Positions 50,979 through 60,854 of a DNA stretch of 64,000 bases are shown piece by piece (the stretch's first letter is position 1; each line of letters opens with the position of its first letter). Location: the NCBI GenBank assembly GCA_934668765.1, contig CAKUOH010000009.1, positions 11,491 through 75,490 on the forward strand. The letters run 5' to 3'. A program made the translations under genes and the position numbers. Source of the stretch: an uncultured Helicobacteraceae bacterium. Its GTDB lineage: Bacteria > Campylobacterota > Campylobacteria > Campylobacterales > Helicobacteraceae. A model generated the notes under the pieces. That model did no database searches, was not told the DNA's origin, and was given only the letters and a program-made list of their open reading frames with translations.

Positions 50979-52256
50979 CTATTTTTTACTATCATCTTTT
51001 TGGATAATTACTTGCGAATCTGTGCGTAGATTATCATTTAAAATCTGTGCGGATTTGCCATTTGTGATGCCAATATCCACTTCGACTTGCTTTGGCTCTC
51101 CATTTTCTAAAATCCACACACTGCCCTTGCTACCGATACCAGAATACGAACGCCTATCGCGCTTTGGCGGTCCCATCATCGACATTGTGCCACTATTGCT
51201 TTTTTTGCCGACTTTATCGGGCGTAAAAAGCAATGCTTGATAGGGAATAATTAGCGCGTTTTTCACATTTGCCGTTTTTATAGTCGCTGTGGCACTCATT
51301 CCGGGACGAAGCAAAAGTTTGGAATTATCCACGAAAGTCGTTACTTCATAGCTTATGATATTTGAGCTAGTTGAGCTTGTGCTAGATGAGCTAGAGCTAC
51401 TTGTGGAGCTTGAATCAGCGAAATTCACTTTGGCGACTTTGGCGATAAACTTTTCATTTGGATAGGCATCTACACTAAATTCGACTTCCTGTCCTACTTT
51501 GACTTTGCCTACATCTGCTTCTAGGACGCTTGAAATTAGCTTCATTTTGGTTAAATCCTGTGCGATTGTAAAAAGTGTGGGCGTTGAAAAACTAGCTGCC
51601 ACGGTTTGCCCCGGGTCGATTGAGCGCGATAGCACGATTCCATTTGTGGGGCTTGTGATGATGGCATTTTTTACATCGATTTTGGCAGATTTTAGCGAAG
51701 TTTCAAGCTGACGAATCGTTGCTTTTTTTATATCGATATTTGCAAGTGCGCTTTTATACTCTAACTCGGCGGTTTTTAATTGCAGTTGTGATGGCGATTT
51801 GCCATCTGTTCTCTCAAATAAATCCTTGTAATTTTCATAAGTCCATTTTTTATTTTCTAGCGTAACTTGCGCACTTGTAAGCTCTGCCTTTGCGCTTTGC
51901 AGTTGTGCTTCAAATTTATCTACTTCTTGGTCTAGCTTTTCTGGGTCGATTTTTGCTAAAATCTGCCCTTTTTTCACTTCATCATTCACATCGACAAGCA
52001 CTTCATAAATCGTGCCAGAGATTTGGCTACCCACTTCTACGGTGTCGGTTGGTTCTAGCGTGCCTGTCGCACTGACGGCTTGACTAATATCGCCTAGTGT
52101 AGGATTTTGCGTGATATATCTAGTCTTGCTACCGCCAAATCCGCTTATAAAAAGCACCGCCAAAATTACCACAATCGCTACCGCTACGATGATTGCGATG
52201 ATTTTTTTTGTGTTTGTTTTTTTGTTTTGTTTGATTGTGTTGTAAATGTTTGTCAT
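50979..52256 (-). CDS. MacA-like periplasmic adaptor protein
   Basis: A 425-residue membrane-fusion protein with one N-terminal membrane helix (IIAIIVAVAIVVILAVLF). It then has the lipoyl/hairpin/barrel order of the family (GSQISGTIYEVLVDVNDEVKKGQILAKID, a long coiled hairpin, PTNGIVLSRSIDPGQTV, and LRPGMSATATI). An odd run of serines (SSSTSSSSSSSTSS) sits in the barrel region near residue 278-295, encoded by repetitive AGC/TCA-type codons (nt 51365-51420). It links MacB to TolC. Confidence 0.92.
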   Translation of the reverse strand: MTNIYNTIKQNKKTNTKKIIAIIVAVAIVVILAVLFISGFGGSKTRYITQNPTLGDISQAVSATGTLEPTDTVEVGSQISGTIYEVLVDVNDEVKKGQILAKIDPEKLDQEVDKFEAQLQSAKAELTSAQVTLENKKWTYENYKDLFERTDGKSPSQLQLKTAELEYKSALANIDIKKATIRQLETSLKSAKIDVKNAIITSPTNGIVLSRSIDPGQTVAASFSTPTLFTIAQDLTKMKLISSVLEADVGKVKVGQEVEFSVDAYPNEKFIAKVAKVNFADSSSTSSSSSSSTSSTSSNIISYEVTTFVDNSKLLLRPGMSATATIKTANVKNALIIPYQALLFTPDKVGKKSNSGTMSMMGPPKRDRRSYSGIGSKGSVWILENGEPKQVEVDIGITNGKSAQILNDNLRTDSQVIIQKDDSKK

Positions 52257-52257
52257 T

Positions 52258-53844
52258 TTATTTTCCTTGTGTTTGATTTAAGTTTGTTTGAATCGTTTTG
52301 GATTCCCCCTCCCTTGCGGAGGGGGCTAGGGGGTGGGTAGATTCATTGTTTGAAAATTGTGCGGGACTACTATTTTGAGTGTTAAACCCACCCCCTTTAT
52401 CCCCCTCCGCAAGGGAGGGGGAATTATTAGATTTATCCGAATCTTTAGCCAAAGTTATATCACTATCATTTCCACCTATTGCGCGATACAGATAAATTAT
52501 CGCACTTATCGCATTAAAATGCGCCGTATTGCTTGATTTTATCATCGCTAAATTGTTGTTTGTGGCTAGTAAATATTCCGCCTTGTCAATTAGTCCAGCA
52601 TAATAGCTCTGCTCCAAAAGATTCAAAACTTCGTCATTTTGAGAGAGGATTTCAAGGCTTGTTTTAAGATTTACCCTATTTGTTTCAAGCGAATAAATGG
52701 CATTTTCAATCTCACTAAACGCCGTATTCACGCCCTTTTGCAAAGTATAATATGCCTCTAATCGCGTGTAATCGCTAATTTTAATATTTTCATAAATCTC
52801 AAAGCGCGAAAATAGCGGCATTGCAAGGGACGCCAAAATATTATACACAAACTCCGCAGGTTGCAAAAACGCCTTCCCAAGCGAACCGCTCACATTTAGC
52901 GTGGGATACATTTGCGCTTTTGCGGAGTTGAGATTATGCACGGCGGCATTTAGGGATGCGATTTGCGCAGAAATATCTGGGCGATTTAAGATAATATTTG
53001 CGCTAGAATTTAGATTCACACTAAAATCTGGCATATCAAAGGATTGTGGCATTAGCACAAAATAGCCGCGTTTATGCGCGTCCTGCGAGATTTGCTCTGT
53101 GATATGCGAATCATCAAAAACAAAATTGCGATTATTTATCAAAGTGCGAATCTCATTTTTTTTGGCTTCGTAGTCGTTTAGTAGCGTATTTAGGCTCTGT
53201 TCTTCGCTTTGCATATCCGCTTTTTTCTCTAAAAAATCACTAAAAGAAACCAACCCACTTTTATACATAAAATCCATAATTTCAAGCATTTCGCGGTAGT
53301 TTATGACACGCTCTTTTGTCAAAACGATATTATTTTGCAAATATTTTAGATTAAAATATGCTAGTGCAATGTCGCTAATTAGAGAAATTTGGAAATATTT
53401 TAGATTATTTTTTGCAACATCTAATTGCTCATATTGTGCGTCTGTGGCGGAGGCATATTTGCCAAAAATATCCAACTCCCAAGACGCCATAAGATTCGTA
53501 TTGATAGTCGAATCGCCATTGTAACTATAACTTGCACTTGCATCAATGCTAGGAATCTGCTTTGAGATTGCTAATCGCACTTGCGATTCGGCACTTTTGA
53601 TTCGCGTCTCATAGATAAAAATATCGCTATTTTGCGACAATGCGCTATGAATCAAATTTTTTAAATTATCATCTTTAAAAACTTCAAAAAGCGAATCCGT
53701 GCGCTCTGCATTTTGCGAATAGGCATTGCGAAAATCGCCCATTTCAAAATGGCTCTTTAAAGATTCTGGCGTATAAGTCGCGCTACACGCATTAAAAAGC
53801 AATGCAAATGCGCCACATAAAACTAATAAAATAAAATTTTTCAT
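52258..53844 (-). CDS. TolC-like outer-membrane efflux lipoprotein
   Basis: 528 residues. A lipobox LFNAC places the lipid-modified Cys at residue 20, as in OprM/CusC-type channels. Two long alternating helical repeats follow (TLNVSGSLGKA, NIVLTKERVINYREML). The last ~70 residues are Ser/Asn/Gly-rich and carry two opposite copies of the GC-rich palindromic repeat, giving SPSLAEGDKGGGF and HPLAPSAREGE in the protein. These extend past the normal family end. First gene of the tolC-macA-macB operon. Confidence 0.9.
   Translation of the reverse strand: MKNFILLVLCGAFALLFNACSATYTPESLKSHFEMGDFRNAYSQNAERTDSLFEVFKDDNLKNLIHSALSQNSDIFIYETRIKSAESQVRLAISKQIPSIDASASYSYNGDSTINTNLMASWELDIFGKYASATDAQYEQLDVAKNNLKYFQISLISDIALAYFNLKYLQNNIVLTKERVINYREMLEIMDFMYKSGLVSFSDFLEKKADMQSEEQSLNTLLNDYEAKKNEIRTLINNRNFVFDDSHITEQISQDAHKRGYFVLMPQSFDMPDFSVNLNSSANIILNRPDISAQIASLNAAVHNLNSAKAQMYPTLNVSGSLGKAFLQPAEFVYNILASLAMPLFSRFEIYENIKISDYTRLEAYYTLQKGVNTAFSEIENAIYSLETNRVNLKTSLEILSQNDEVLNLLEQSYYAGLIDKAEYLLATNNNLAMIKSSNTAHFNAISAIIYLYRAIGGNDSDITLAKDSDKSNNSPSLAEGDKGGGFNTQNSSPAQFSNNESTHPLAPSAREGESKTIQTNLNQTQGK
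52305..52340 (+). repeat. GC-rich palindromic repeat, within tolC-like gene
   Basis: CCCTCCCTTGCGGAGGG core with flanking C and G and a GGGGGTGGG tail. Opposite in direction to the copy at 52387-52421. It is translated in the reverse gene. Confidence 0.85.
52387..52421 (-). repeat. GC-rich palindromic repeat, second copy within tolC-like gene
   Basis: CCCACCCCC then CCCTCCGCAAGGGAGGG, the reverse complement of the copy at 52305 except for the short spacer. The two copies could fold into one large hairpin. Confidence 0.85.
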
Positions 53845-53927
53845 AAATCTATCCTAAATTTTAAGATTTAAAAAGCGGAATTTTAATAAAATAATTGTGA
53901 AATATTTGTGAAATTAAGGGGTAAATT

Positions 53928-54932
53928 ATGAAAGATTCGCTCAAAAATGTTAGCACACAAGATTTAATAAAAAACCAAATAAAAAGTTTGGCAAAAAATC
54001 CAACTTTATATCTAATAATTCCTTGTTACAATGAGCAAGAAATCATTAGATTGAGTATGGATAGCATTGATAAAAAAATGCGCACTTTAATCACGCAGGG
54101 CAAAATCAGCAAAAAAAGCAAGATAGTTTTTGTAAATGACGGAAGCAAAGATAGGACGCTTGATTTGCTAAAAAAGCACAAAACAAAAATAATGCAAATT
54201 GTAAGTTTAAGCACAAATAAAGGACATCAAAACGCGCTTTTAGCGGGGCTAACTTATGCCAAAGATAAATGCGACTGCGTCATTAGCCTTGATTGCGACT
54301 TGCAAGATGATATAAATTTAATCGATAGATTCGTAGAATCTTACGCACAAGGCTATGAAGTCATCTATGGCGTCCGCAATGACAGAAAAGAGGATAGCTT
54401 TTTTAAGCGATTTAGCGCAACGGCATTTTATCGACTTATGAAAATTTTGGGCGTGGATATTGTGTATAATCACGCGGATTATCGCCTTTTGTCAAATCGC
54501 GCTTTGGGGCATTTGCTAGAATTTAGCGAAGTGAATCTATTTTTGCGTGGCATTGTCCCATTGCTTGGATTCAAATCTTGTAAGCTGTATTATAAGCGAA
54601 TCGCGCGCGTGGCAGGTGTTTCTAAATATCCATTTTTTAAAATGTTAAGTTTTGCAATCGATGGAATCACAAGTTTTAGCATAAAACCACTGCGAATCTT
54701 AACGCTTTTGGGTGCGTTAATCGCATTTTTTAGCTTCTGCGTAGGCGTGTGGGCGTTAATCACAAAGATAAGCGGACAAGCAGTCAGTGGCTGGACATCG
54801 ATGGTGGTGTCAATGTATTTTTTAGGTGGGATTCAGCTTTTGGGACTTGGCATAATCGGCGAATACATAGGCAAAATCTACCGCGAAACAAAACGCCGTC
54901 CTCTATATTTTATAGAAGAAGTGATAGAGTAA
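53928..54932 (+). CDS. family 2 glycosyltransferase with two C-terminal membrane helices
   Basis: A 334-residue DPM1/GtrB-type enzyme that probably moves a sugar from a nucleotide donor to undecaprenyl phosphate. The N-terminal GT-A domain has LIIPCYNEQEII, FVNDGSKDRT, NKGHQNALLAGL and the metal motif DCDLQDD. Two membrane helices lie near 252-285 and 292-320, and the tail YIGKIYRETKRRPLYFIEE is typical. An AAGGGG site precedes the ATG. It stands alone between two reverse groups. Confidence 0.9.
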   Translation: MKDSLKNVSTQDLIKNQIKSLAKNPTLYLIIPCYNEQEIIRLSMDSIDKKMRTLITQGKISKKSKIVFVNDGSKDRTLDLLKKHKTKIMQIVSLSTNKGHQNALLAGLTYAKDKCDCVISLDCDLQDDINLIDRFVESYAQGYEVIYGVRNDRKEDSFFKRFSATAFYRLMKILGVDIVYNHADYRLLSNRALGHLLEFSEVNLFLRGIVPLLGFKSCKLYYKRIARVAGVSKYPFFKMLSFAIDGITSFSIKPLRILTLLGALIAFFSFCVGVWALITKISGQAVSGWTSMVVSMYFLGGIQLLGLGIIGEYIGKIYRETKRRPLYFIEEVIE

Positions 54933-55007
54933 GTCGCTATTTTTAGCAATTTGTCTTTATTAAATAATACACCACTTGTTTTGGGCGTGTAATTCCGTTA
55001 GACTTTG

Positions 55008-56204
55008 CTAAAAGTCTAGCAAATCACTTGCTTTTAAATCATCTGCGTTTTGTTTTGCCTTGCTACTAGATTTGCCTAAAATCTTTGGATTATTACTCAA
55101 AATCTCCAAAAATATCGTAGCATAGCTTCCTTTTGGCAGAGTGAAGTTAAATTCGCCTTGTGCAGTTTCTTTTTTGTAGATAAACTCCAAATCCTGCAAA
55201 AACACCCACGCCACGCGCCTATCGCCGATTTGATTTTCTAGCAAACTATCATAAAACTCGCTTTCAAAAATCCCTGCGCTTTGCGTGGCTCTCATCATTT
55301 TTTTGCCTTGCAATAATCCTGTTGGCGCAATTTGGTGCGATAAAAACTGCTCTGCACTGCGCTCATCTGCGCTTTTTAGTCGCCCAAAAGGATATTCGCT
55401 CATTATATCGCCACGCAAAATCTTAAAAAAATGTGCTTGATTTTGCAATTCTTTTATTTCATCAATGGTGATTTTGTAGCGCGTAGAAGTGGCTTTTACA
55501 CCAAAGGATTCAAGCACCTTGCAAAACTCCACGCGCTTTTTTAGCCACTCATTAAAAAGATGGCTTTGATACGCGCTAATCAAAAACTGCGCGGTTTTTT
55601 TATCACGGACTTTAAATTGCCCTTGCAGATTCGTGCGTTTGTCTAAAATTTCGCGTTTGTCTAAAATTTTGTTTTTTTCTAAAATCGCCCTGCCCTGCGT
55701 AAAATTATCGCCATTTTTGCCAAATCTCTGCATTCCAAAATAATTTGGCATTCCATTTTGCACTAAAATCTTGCAAATTTCCTCTATTTTTATAGCATTG
55801 ATTTTATCCACTTTTTTCACGCAAATATAAAATTTATTACCACGCAAATGCCCTAATTTAAGCTTATTTTTATGATAAGTCGCACTTAAAATTTTGATAT
55901 TTTCTGCGTTAAAATTTTCAATTTGCTTGGCAAATTTCTTATGAATTGAGATATATTGAATCGTTAGCGCATTTTTATCTTTTAGCCCAGCGTAGCCGAT
56001 TTCAGTGCGTTTTATGCCTAAATTTCTGCTAAAAATATTTAGCATTTCATTTGTGCTTACGCCCTTTTTACGCACTTTTAGGATTAAATGCTCACCACTC
56101 CCGCAAAATTCATATAGCGGGATTTCTTCTACGATAAAATTGCGCGGATTTTTGGCAAAGTGAAAGGCAATAGGTGCGTGATTTAGGTAGTTTAGGTATT
56201 CCAT
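55008..56204 (-). CDS. truD: tRNA pseudouridine(13) synthase
   Basis: About 398 residues. It makes pseudouridine 13 in tRNA-Glu. Family motifs are NPRNFIVEEIPLYEF, GYAGLKDKNALT (catalytic Asp) and NYFGMQRFGKNG, with the TRUD insertion domain after it. I start at the ATG at 56204, which has GGAAG 5 bases upstream; a GTG at 56222 in frame adds 6 residues. It follows the acyltransferase gene closely. Confidence 0.93.
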   Translation of the reverse strand: MEYLNYLNHAPIAFHFAKNPRNFIVEEIPLYEFCGSGEHLILKVRKKGVSTNEMLNIFSRNLGIKRTEIGYAGLKDKNALTIQYISIHKKFAKQIENFNAENIKILSATYHKNKLKLGHLRGNKFYICVKKVDKINAIKIEEICKILVQNGMPNYFGMQRFGKNGDNFTQGRAILEKNKILDKREILDKRTNLQGQFKVRDKKTAQFLISAYQSHLFNEWLKKRVEFCKVLESFGVKATSTRYKITIDEIKELQNQAHFFKILRGDIMSEYPFGRLKSADERSAEQFLSHQIAPTGLLQGKKMMRATQSAGIFESEFYDSLLENQIGDRRVAWVFLQDLEFIYKKETAQGEFNFTLPKGSYATIFLEILSNNPKILGKSSSKAKQNADDLKASDLLDF

Positions 56205-56225
56205 TTTCGCTTCCACTGCCACAAA

Positions 56226-56906
56226 CTAGCACTCTTTCATCATCGCTTCACTAATAATCGCCTTTGCTTCATCGCTTGAAAGTGCCGAATCTATCCTAAA
56301 AGGCGCACTTGCGCGGTAGTGAATTGCGCAAAATGGCTTTGGTATGCGAAACTTATCCCAAGTCTTTAACTCCCAAAAGCGATTTGGACGCACTTGCAGG
56401 ACGACTAGCGGTAGCCCAGTCTTTTGCGCTATTGCTCCAGCACCATCTGCTATGCTATGATAAGGACCGCGCGGACCATCGGGCATTATGGCGATGTCTT
56501 TGCCCTCTTTTAGCCGTTGCATACTTTGGATAAGGACGCGCCTACCGCCCTTTGTGCTTGAACCACGAATATTTTGCATACCAAAAAGCGCACAGATTCG
56601 CACGATGAGTTCCGCGTCAAAATGCTCACTTGCGATGATAAAAATATTAGGTTTTTGCCGAATCTTGCGATAGAGAAATGGTAGCATTAAAAGCTCGCCG
56701 TGCCACGCAATAAAAATTGCATTTGAGTTCGATATTTGCGAATCTATATTGAATCGATTGCGCGAAAAAATATAGATTATCCACATTGCAAACCACGCGA
56801 ATCGTGGCGCAAAAAATAAAATAATTTTACGCTTTTGCTCTTTTGTGAGATTTGGCAATTTTGGCAATCTTACTTTTGGTATTTTGGGTAGCTTTAGATT
56901 TGGCAA
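56226..56906 (-). CDS. DUF374 / lysophospholipid acyltransferase-like protein
   Basis: 226 residues with a hydrophobic segment near 28-48. The pattern AIFIAWHGELLMLPFLYR, RGSSTKGGRRVL and IAIMPDGPRGPYHSIADGAG belongs to DUF374, related to LpxL-type acyltransferases. It may act on lipid A or phospholipids. Basic, repetitive N-terminal KLPKIPKVRLPKLPN. Its stop is about 20 bases before the truD start. Confidence 0.85.
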   Translation of the reverse strand: MPNLKLPKIPKVRLPKLPNLTKEQKRKIILFFAPRFAWFAMWIIYIFSRNRFNIDSQISNSNAIFIAWHGELLMLPFLYRKIRQKPNIFIIASEHFDAELIVRICALFGMQNIRGSSTKGGRRVLIQSMQRLKEGKDIAIMPDGPRGPYHSIADGAGAIAQKTGLPLVVLQVRPNRFWELKTWDKFRIPKPFCAIHYRASAPFRIDSALSSDEAKAIISEAMMKEC

Positions 56907-57206
56907 TTTTAGCTTTTTGATTTTGCGCCTCCGCGTTAATTTTGCGTAATTTTAGCAAAAAATATGCGATTTTGGCGCAATTTACTTTATTTATCTTTAT
57001 CCTCCCGCCACCCGCTCTTGGATTTTATTTTTGTGGATTACTAAAGAAACTTCGTTTTGCCCCGATTTTGCAAATCGCAAAATCTCGCAATGACGATTCT
57101 TTTTGGATTCTTCACTTTTCTTGCGAAAAGCTCAGAATGACGAAAAGATTTTAGATTGCCACGCCGAATCTGCGATTCGTCTTGCAATGACAAAAATTGC
57201 AAATTT
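56907..57206. repeat. repeat-containing spacer downstream of dnaK
   Basis: No gene. It holds GGATTACTAAAGAAACT (57036, also near 63168), CTCGCAATGACGATTC and AGCTCAGAATGACG (57085-57140), and TTGCAATGACAAAA (57182): further copies of the CATTGCGAG / CATTCTGAG family. Confidence 0.6.
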
Positions 57207-59084
57207 CTACTCCACTTCGGCGTCTATGACATCATCATCTTTTTTGGGCGATTCATTGCCTTTGGATTCGCCGTCTTTTTTGGCATACATTGCTTCTGCT
57301 AGTTTGTGGCTGACATCATTTAATGCCTTGATTTTTGCCTCAATCTCATCTTTGCTTGCATTTTCATTTTTTAGCACTTCTTTTAGCTCATCAATGGCTT
57401 TTTGAATATTTGCCTTATCCTCCGCGCTCAATGCGTCATCTTTGACTTCGCTCAAACTTTTTTCACTTTGATACACTAGCGAATCCGCTGTATTTCGCGC
57501 TTCTATAACCTCTTTGCGCTTAGCGTCCTCTTCTTTGTGTAGCTCGGCGTCTTGGACCATTTTGTCAATCTCACTATCGCTTAACCCGCTTGAACCCGTG
57601 ATTTTAATCTCTTGGGATTTGCCTGTGGCTTTATCTTTCGCGCTAACAGTTAAAATACCATTTGCATCAATATCAAAAGTTACTTCGATTTGTGGGACAC
57701 CACGCGGTGCGGAAGGAATCCCTGTCAAGTCAAATTTGCCAAGCGATTTATTATCCTTTGCCAACTCGCGCTCACCTTGCAAGACATGGATTGATACGGC
57801 GGGTTGATTATCCTCTGCGGTAGAGAAAACCTGCGCTTTTTTCGTAGGAATAGTGATTCCGCGCTCGATAACCTTTGTCATCACGCCACCAAGCGTTTCA
57901 ATGCCAAGTGAAAGTGGCGTTACATCAAGCAAAAGCACATCTTTGACATCGCCTTTTAGCACTCCGCCTTGAATCGCCGCGCCGATTGCCACGACTTCAT
58001 CGGGATTTACGCTTTTATTTAGCTCTTTGCTTGTAAAATCTTTTACGCGCTCTTGCACTTTTGGGATTCGCGTGCTTCCGCCTACCATTACCACTTCGCT
58101 AATATCGCTTTTAGAGAGATTTGAATCTTTGATAACTGAATCAATCTTTGTGATAGTTTGCTCGATTAAATCATCAATTAAGCTCTCAAACTTCGCACGG
58201 GAGATTTTTTTGACAAGGTGCTTTGGACCGCTTGCGTCTGCCGTGATAAATGGCAGATTGATTTCTGTCTCACTTGCGCTTGATAGCTCTTTTTTGGCGT
58301 TTTCTGCGGCATCTTTAAGTCGTTGCAATGCCATCACATCGTTTTTAATGTCGATTCCACTCTCATCTTTGAACTCTTTTGCAGCCCAATCGATTATGCG
58401 ATTATCAAAGTCATCGCCACCTAAAAACGCATCTCCGCCTGTGGCAAGGACTTCTACGACATTATCGCCTGTTTCAAGCACGGTAACATCAAATGTCCCA
58501 CCGCCCAAGTCATACACGACAATTTTTTCAGCCGTCTTTTTATCCAAACCATACGCCAAAGCCGCGCTTGTAGGTTCATTTATGATTCGCAAGACATTTA
58601 GCCCTGCAATCGTGCCAGCCTCTTTTGTCGCCTTTCGTTGCGAATCATTAAAATACGCAGGCACAGTGATTACCGCTTCGCTAATAGATTCGCCCAAATA
58701 CGCCTCTGCGTCCTCTTTTAGCTTCATCAAAATTTTCGCACTAATCTCTTGTGGCGTATAAACTTTTCCGCTAATCTCAATCGCACACGCGCCATTTCTA
58801 TCGACAATCTTGTAAGGCAAGCGTTTTTGCGCCTCTTTTGCCTTGTCCTCATCAAACATAAGCCCCATAATGCGTTTGATTGAATAAATCGTCTTTTCGG
58901 GGTTTGTGATTGCTTGTCGTTTTGCTGATTCGCCTACCAAAATCTCGCCTTTATCGGTAAATGCCACGATTGAAGGCGTGGTATTTTTGCCCTCTTTGTT
59001 TGCGATGATTTTTGCTTCACCGCCCTCAAATACGCTCATTGCCGAATTTGTAGTCCCTAAATCTATACCTAAAACTTTGCTCAT
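57207..59084 (-). CDS. dnaK: chaperone DnaK (Hsp70)
   Basis: The 625-residue Hsp70. It has [15 protein letters not shown] at the N-terminus, [30 protein letters not shown] and the substrate-domain pattern [17 protein letters not shown], ending with an acidic tail ([10 protein letters not shown]). Last gene of hrcA-grpE-dnaK. Confidence 0.99.
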   Translation of the reverse strand: MSKVLGIDLGTTNSAMSVFEGGEAKIIANKEGKNTTPSIVAFTDKGEILVGESAKRQAITNPEKTIYSIKRIMGLMFDEDKAKEAQKRLPYKIVDRNGACAIEISGKVYTPQEISAKILMKLKEDAEAYLGESISEAVITVPAYFNDSQRKATKEAGTIAGLNVLRIINEPTSAALAYGLDKKTAEKIVVYDLGGGTFDVTVLETGDNVVEVLATGGDAFLGGDDFDNRIIDWAAKEFKDESGIDIKNDVMALQRLKDAAENAKKELSSASETEINLPFITADASGPKHLVKKISRAKFESLIDDLIEQTITKIDSVIKDSNLSKSDISEVVMVGGSTRIPKVQERVKDFTSKELNKSVNPDEVVAIGAAIQGGVLKGDVKDVLLLDVTPLSLGIETLGGVMTKVIERGITIPTKKAQVFSTAEDNQPAVSIHVLQGERELAKDNKSLGKFDLTGIPSAPRGVPQIEVTFDIDANGILTVSAKDKATGKSQEIKITGSSGLSDSEIDKMVQDAELHKEEDAKRKEVIEARNTADSLVYQSEKSLSEVKDDALSAEDKANIQKAIDELKEVLKNENASKDEIEAKIKALNDVSHKLAEAMYAKKDGESKGNESPKKDDDVIDAEVE

Positions 59085-59102
59085 TGTTTGCTCCTTGTAA
59101 AG

Positions 59103-59702
59103 TTAATTTTTTGTAATGGCTACCATTGCAGGGCGAATCACCCTATCTTTGTATTTGTAGCCTTTTTGAATCACTTGTGCTATCTCGCCATCCGCCTTGC
59201 CTTCATTTGGCACTTGCATAATAGCATTATGCACATTGGGGTCAAACTCGCCCTCCGTGCTAATGCGCTCTACGCTATGTTTGCCAAACGCCTTTAAAAA
59301 ATTATCAATGGTTAGCTGTATGCCCTCTTTAATCTTTGCCACCGCCTCGCTTTCATCGCTTTTAATCGAATCAAGCGCGGATTCCAAAGTATCTAAAATA
59401 GGCAAAAAATCTTTCAAAATCTGCTCATTTGCATACTCCAAAGCCAAATATTTTTCGCGCTCTAATCGTTTTTTGACATTGTCAAACTCCGCATAAGCGC
59501 GAATGTATTTCTCTTCTAATGCTTTGATTTTCTCATCATTAGATTCGCTTGAATCTGCCAAATCTGCGTCCGATTCGATTGAATCGCATTCATTTGAATC
59601 GCCCAAAATCTCATTTAATTCGCCTGAATCGCATTCGCTTAAATCTGCATTTGATTCAAAAGATTCATCGCTAACTTCGCTAAATTCATCATCTTTTTGC
59701 AT
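59103..59702 (-). CDS. grpE: nucleotide exchange factor GrpE
   Basis: 199 residues. The first ~55 are a Ser/Asp/Glu/Asn-rich acidic stretch built from GATTC/GAATC words. A long helix follows ([26 protein letters not shown]), then the beta domain ([39 protein letters not shown]). It releases ADP from DnaK. Confidence 0.97.
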   Translation of the reverse strand: MQKDDEFSEVSDESFESNADLSECDSGELNEILGDSNECDSIESDADLADSSESNDEKIKALEEKYIRAYAEFDNVKKRLEREKYLALEYANEQILKDFLPILDTLESALDSIKSDESEAVAKIKEGIQLTIDNFLKAFGKHSVERISTEGEFDPNVHNAIMQVPNEGKADGEIAQVIQKGYKYKDRVIRPAMVAITKN

Positions 59703-59720
59703 TTATCCTCCTTTTAAGAT

Positions 59721-60548
59721 TTATGACGCAATTTCGTTGTAAAATCCCGCATAATCGCAATCAAGCCGTCCAAAAACAAACATTTTGCCAAAGTTTTCAT
59801 CAAAGCGCACATCTTGGATTAGCCCCAAATAGCCGTCTTTTAGGAAATGAAAGCCATTTTTTAGTCGATAAAAAATGTGGCTATTTAAAATCTCCATAAA
59901 AAGCGCACTATCGCTAATCTCTAAAAATTTGCACCCGAAATTTGACGCCTTATTTGCCAAATTTGCGCGATTTTCCAAACTATAAAACAGCACATTAGCG
60001 CACACACTTCGTGCCATAAAGCGAATCTCTTCGATATTTTGGTAAAGCATCTCTTGCAAAAATGCGTATAAATGCGATGAATGCGGGAGAATCGCCTCGC
60101 TTGATTCGCCTTTTTGCGCTGACTTCGCATTAAATGGCTTCGTGCCACTAAAAAGCAAAATGATATATTTATCGCGAAAATTTACCACTTCGCGCAAAAT
60201 CTCACTCTGCCAAAGCCTAATCCCGCAAAAAATCTCATATTTTTCACTCGCATTTGCAATACTTTGCAGACTACCAATCTCCAAAGGGACGCTAATGTCA
60301 ATGTTTTTGCGCCAATAATTTTTCAAAGCGTTGTTTGTAGGGATGCGCCCACTGCTGATATACGGCTGGGATAAAATGCCCTCACTAACAAGCACTTTAA
60401 AATAATTTCTTATCGTAGCTGATGATATTTGAAAATCCGCGCTACTAAGCTCCAAACGAAGCGATTCAGAGCCAAGTGGCTTACCATCGCGTATGTAAAT
60501 GGTTATCATTTCATCTAGTAGCTTTTCGCGCTTTTTATTCAAAACCAA
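59721..60548 (-). CDS. hrcA: heat-inducible transcription repressor HrcA
   Basis: 275 residues. N-terminal winged helix (KREKLLDEMITIYIRDGKPLGSESLRLEL, ATIRNYFKVLVSEGILSQPYISSGRIPT) and a less conserved C-terminal domain, typical of epsilonproteobacterial HrcA. The start is a TTG with AAAGGA six bases upstream; no ATG fits. It would repress this operon and groESL. Confidence 0.93.
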   Translation of the reverse strand: MVLNKKREKLLDEMITIYIRDGKPLGSESLRLELSSADFQISSATIRNYFKVLVSEGILSQPYISSGRIPTNNALKNYWRKNIDISVPLEIGSLQSIANASEKYEIFCGIRLWQSEILREVVNFRDKYIILLFSGTKPFNAKSAQKGESSEAILPHSSHLYAFLQEMLYQNIEEIRFMARSVCANVLFYSLENRANLANKASNFGCKFLEISDSALFMEILNSHIFYRLKNGFHFLKDGYLGLIQDVRFDENFGKMFVFGRLDCDYAGFYNEIAS

Positions 60549-60572
60549 AATCCTTTAATAAGAAATTGCGAA

Positions 60573-60578
60573 ATTATA
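60573..60578 (-). promoter_or_regulatory. -10 element of the hrcA-grpE-dnaK operon
   Basis: TATAAT on the minus strand, 25 bases before the TTG start. Confidence 0.6.
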
Positions 60579-60614
60579 ACATAAAATTTTAAAAAAATAG
60601 CAATATTTTGATTT

Positions 60615-60645
60615 GAGTGCTAATTTTTTGCTAAAAATTAGCAAC
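60615..60645 (-). promoter_or_regulatory. degenerate CIRCE-like operator
   Basis: GAGTGCTAA (60615-60623) and TTAGCA (60638-60643) form an inverted repeat with a 14-base gap. A true CIRCE has TTAGCACTC-N9-GAGTGCTAA, the opposite order of arms, so only one half matches exactly. Its place just upstream of the promoter of an HrcA gene makes an operator role plausible. Confidence 0.4.
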
Positions 60646-60854
60646 ATTTAGCATAATCATATCAACTTTATTTAGTAAGTCAATATAAATTAACTTGATA
60701 TAAATCGATATAATCTTACGAATCATAAAATAATTTTTTAAATGTTTTTATGGTAAAATCCCGCATTTAAAAGCGATTCGCGCTTTTTGGGCGAATCTAT
60801 TATAAATCTAGCGCAAAAAAGCGCGAATCTAAATATCTAAATAAAAGGCGCATT

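Larger units (their letters stand above)
60549..60854. promoter_or_regulatory. divergent control region of the hrcA operon
   Basis: No gene. For the reverse operon, TATAAT lies at 60573-60578 (minus strand) with TTGCTA about 19 bases upstream. Just above it is TTAGCACTC (minus strand, 60615-60623), one exact half of a CIRCE operator, and a partial TTAGCA at 60638. For the forward gene, TATAAT is at 60709-60714. Confidence 0.6.
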
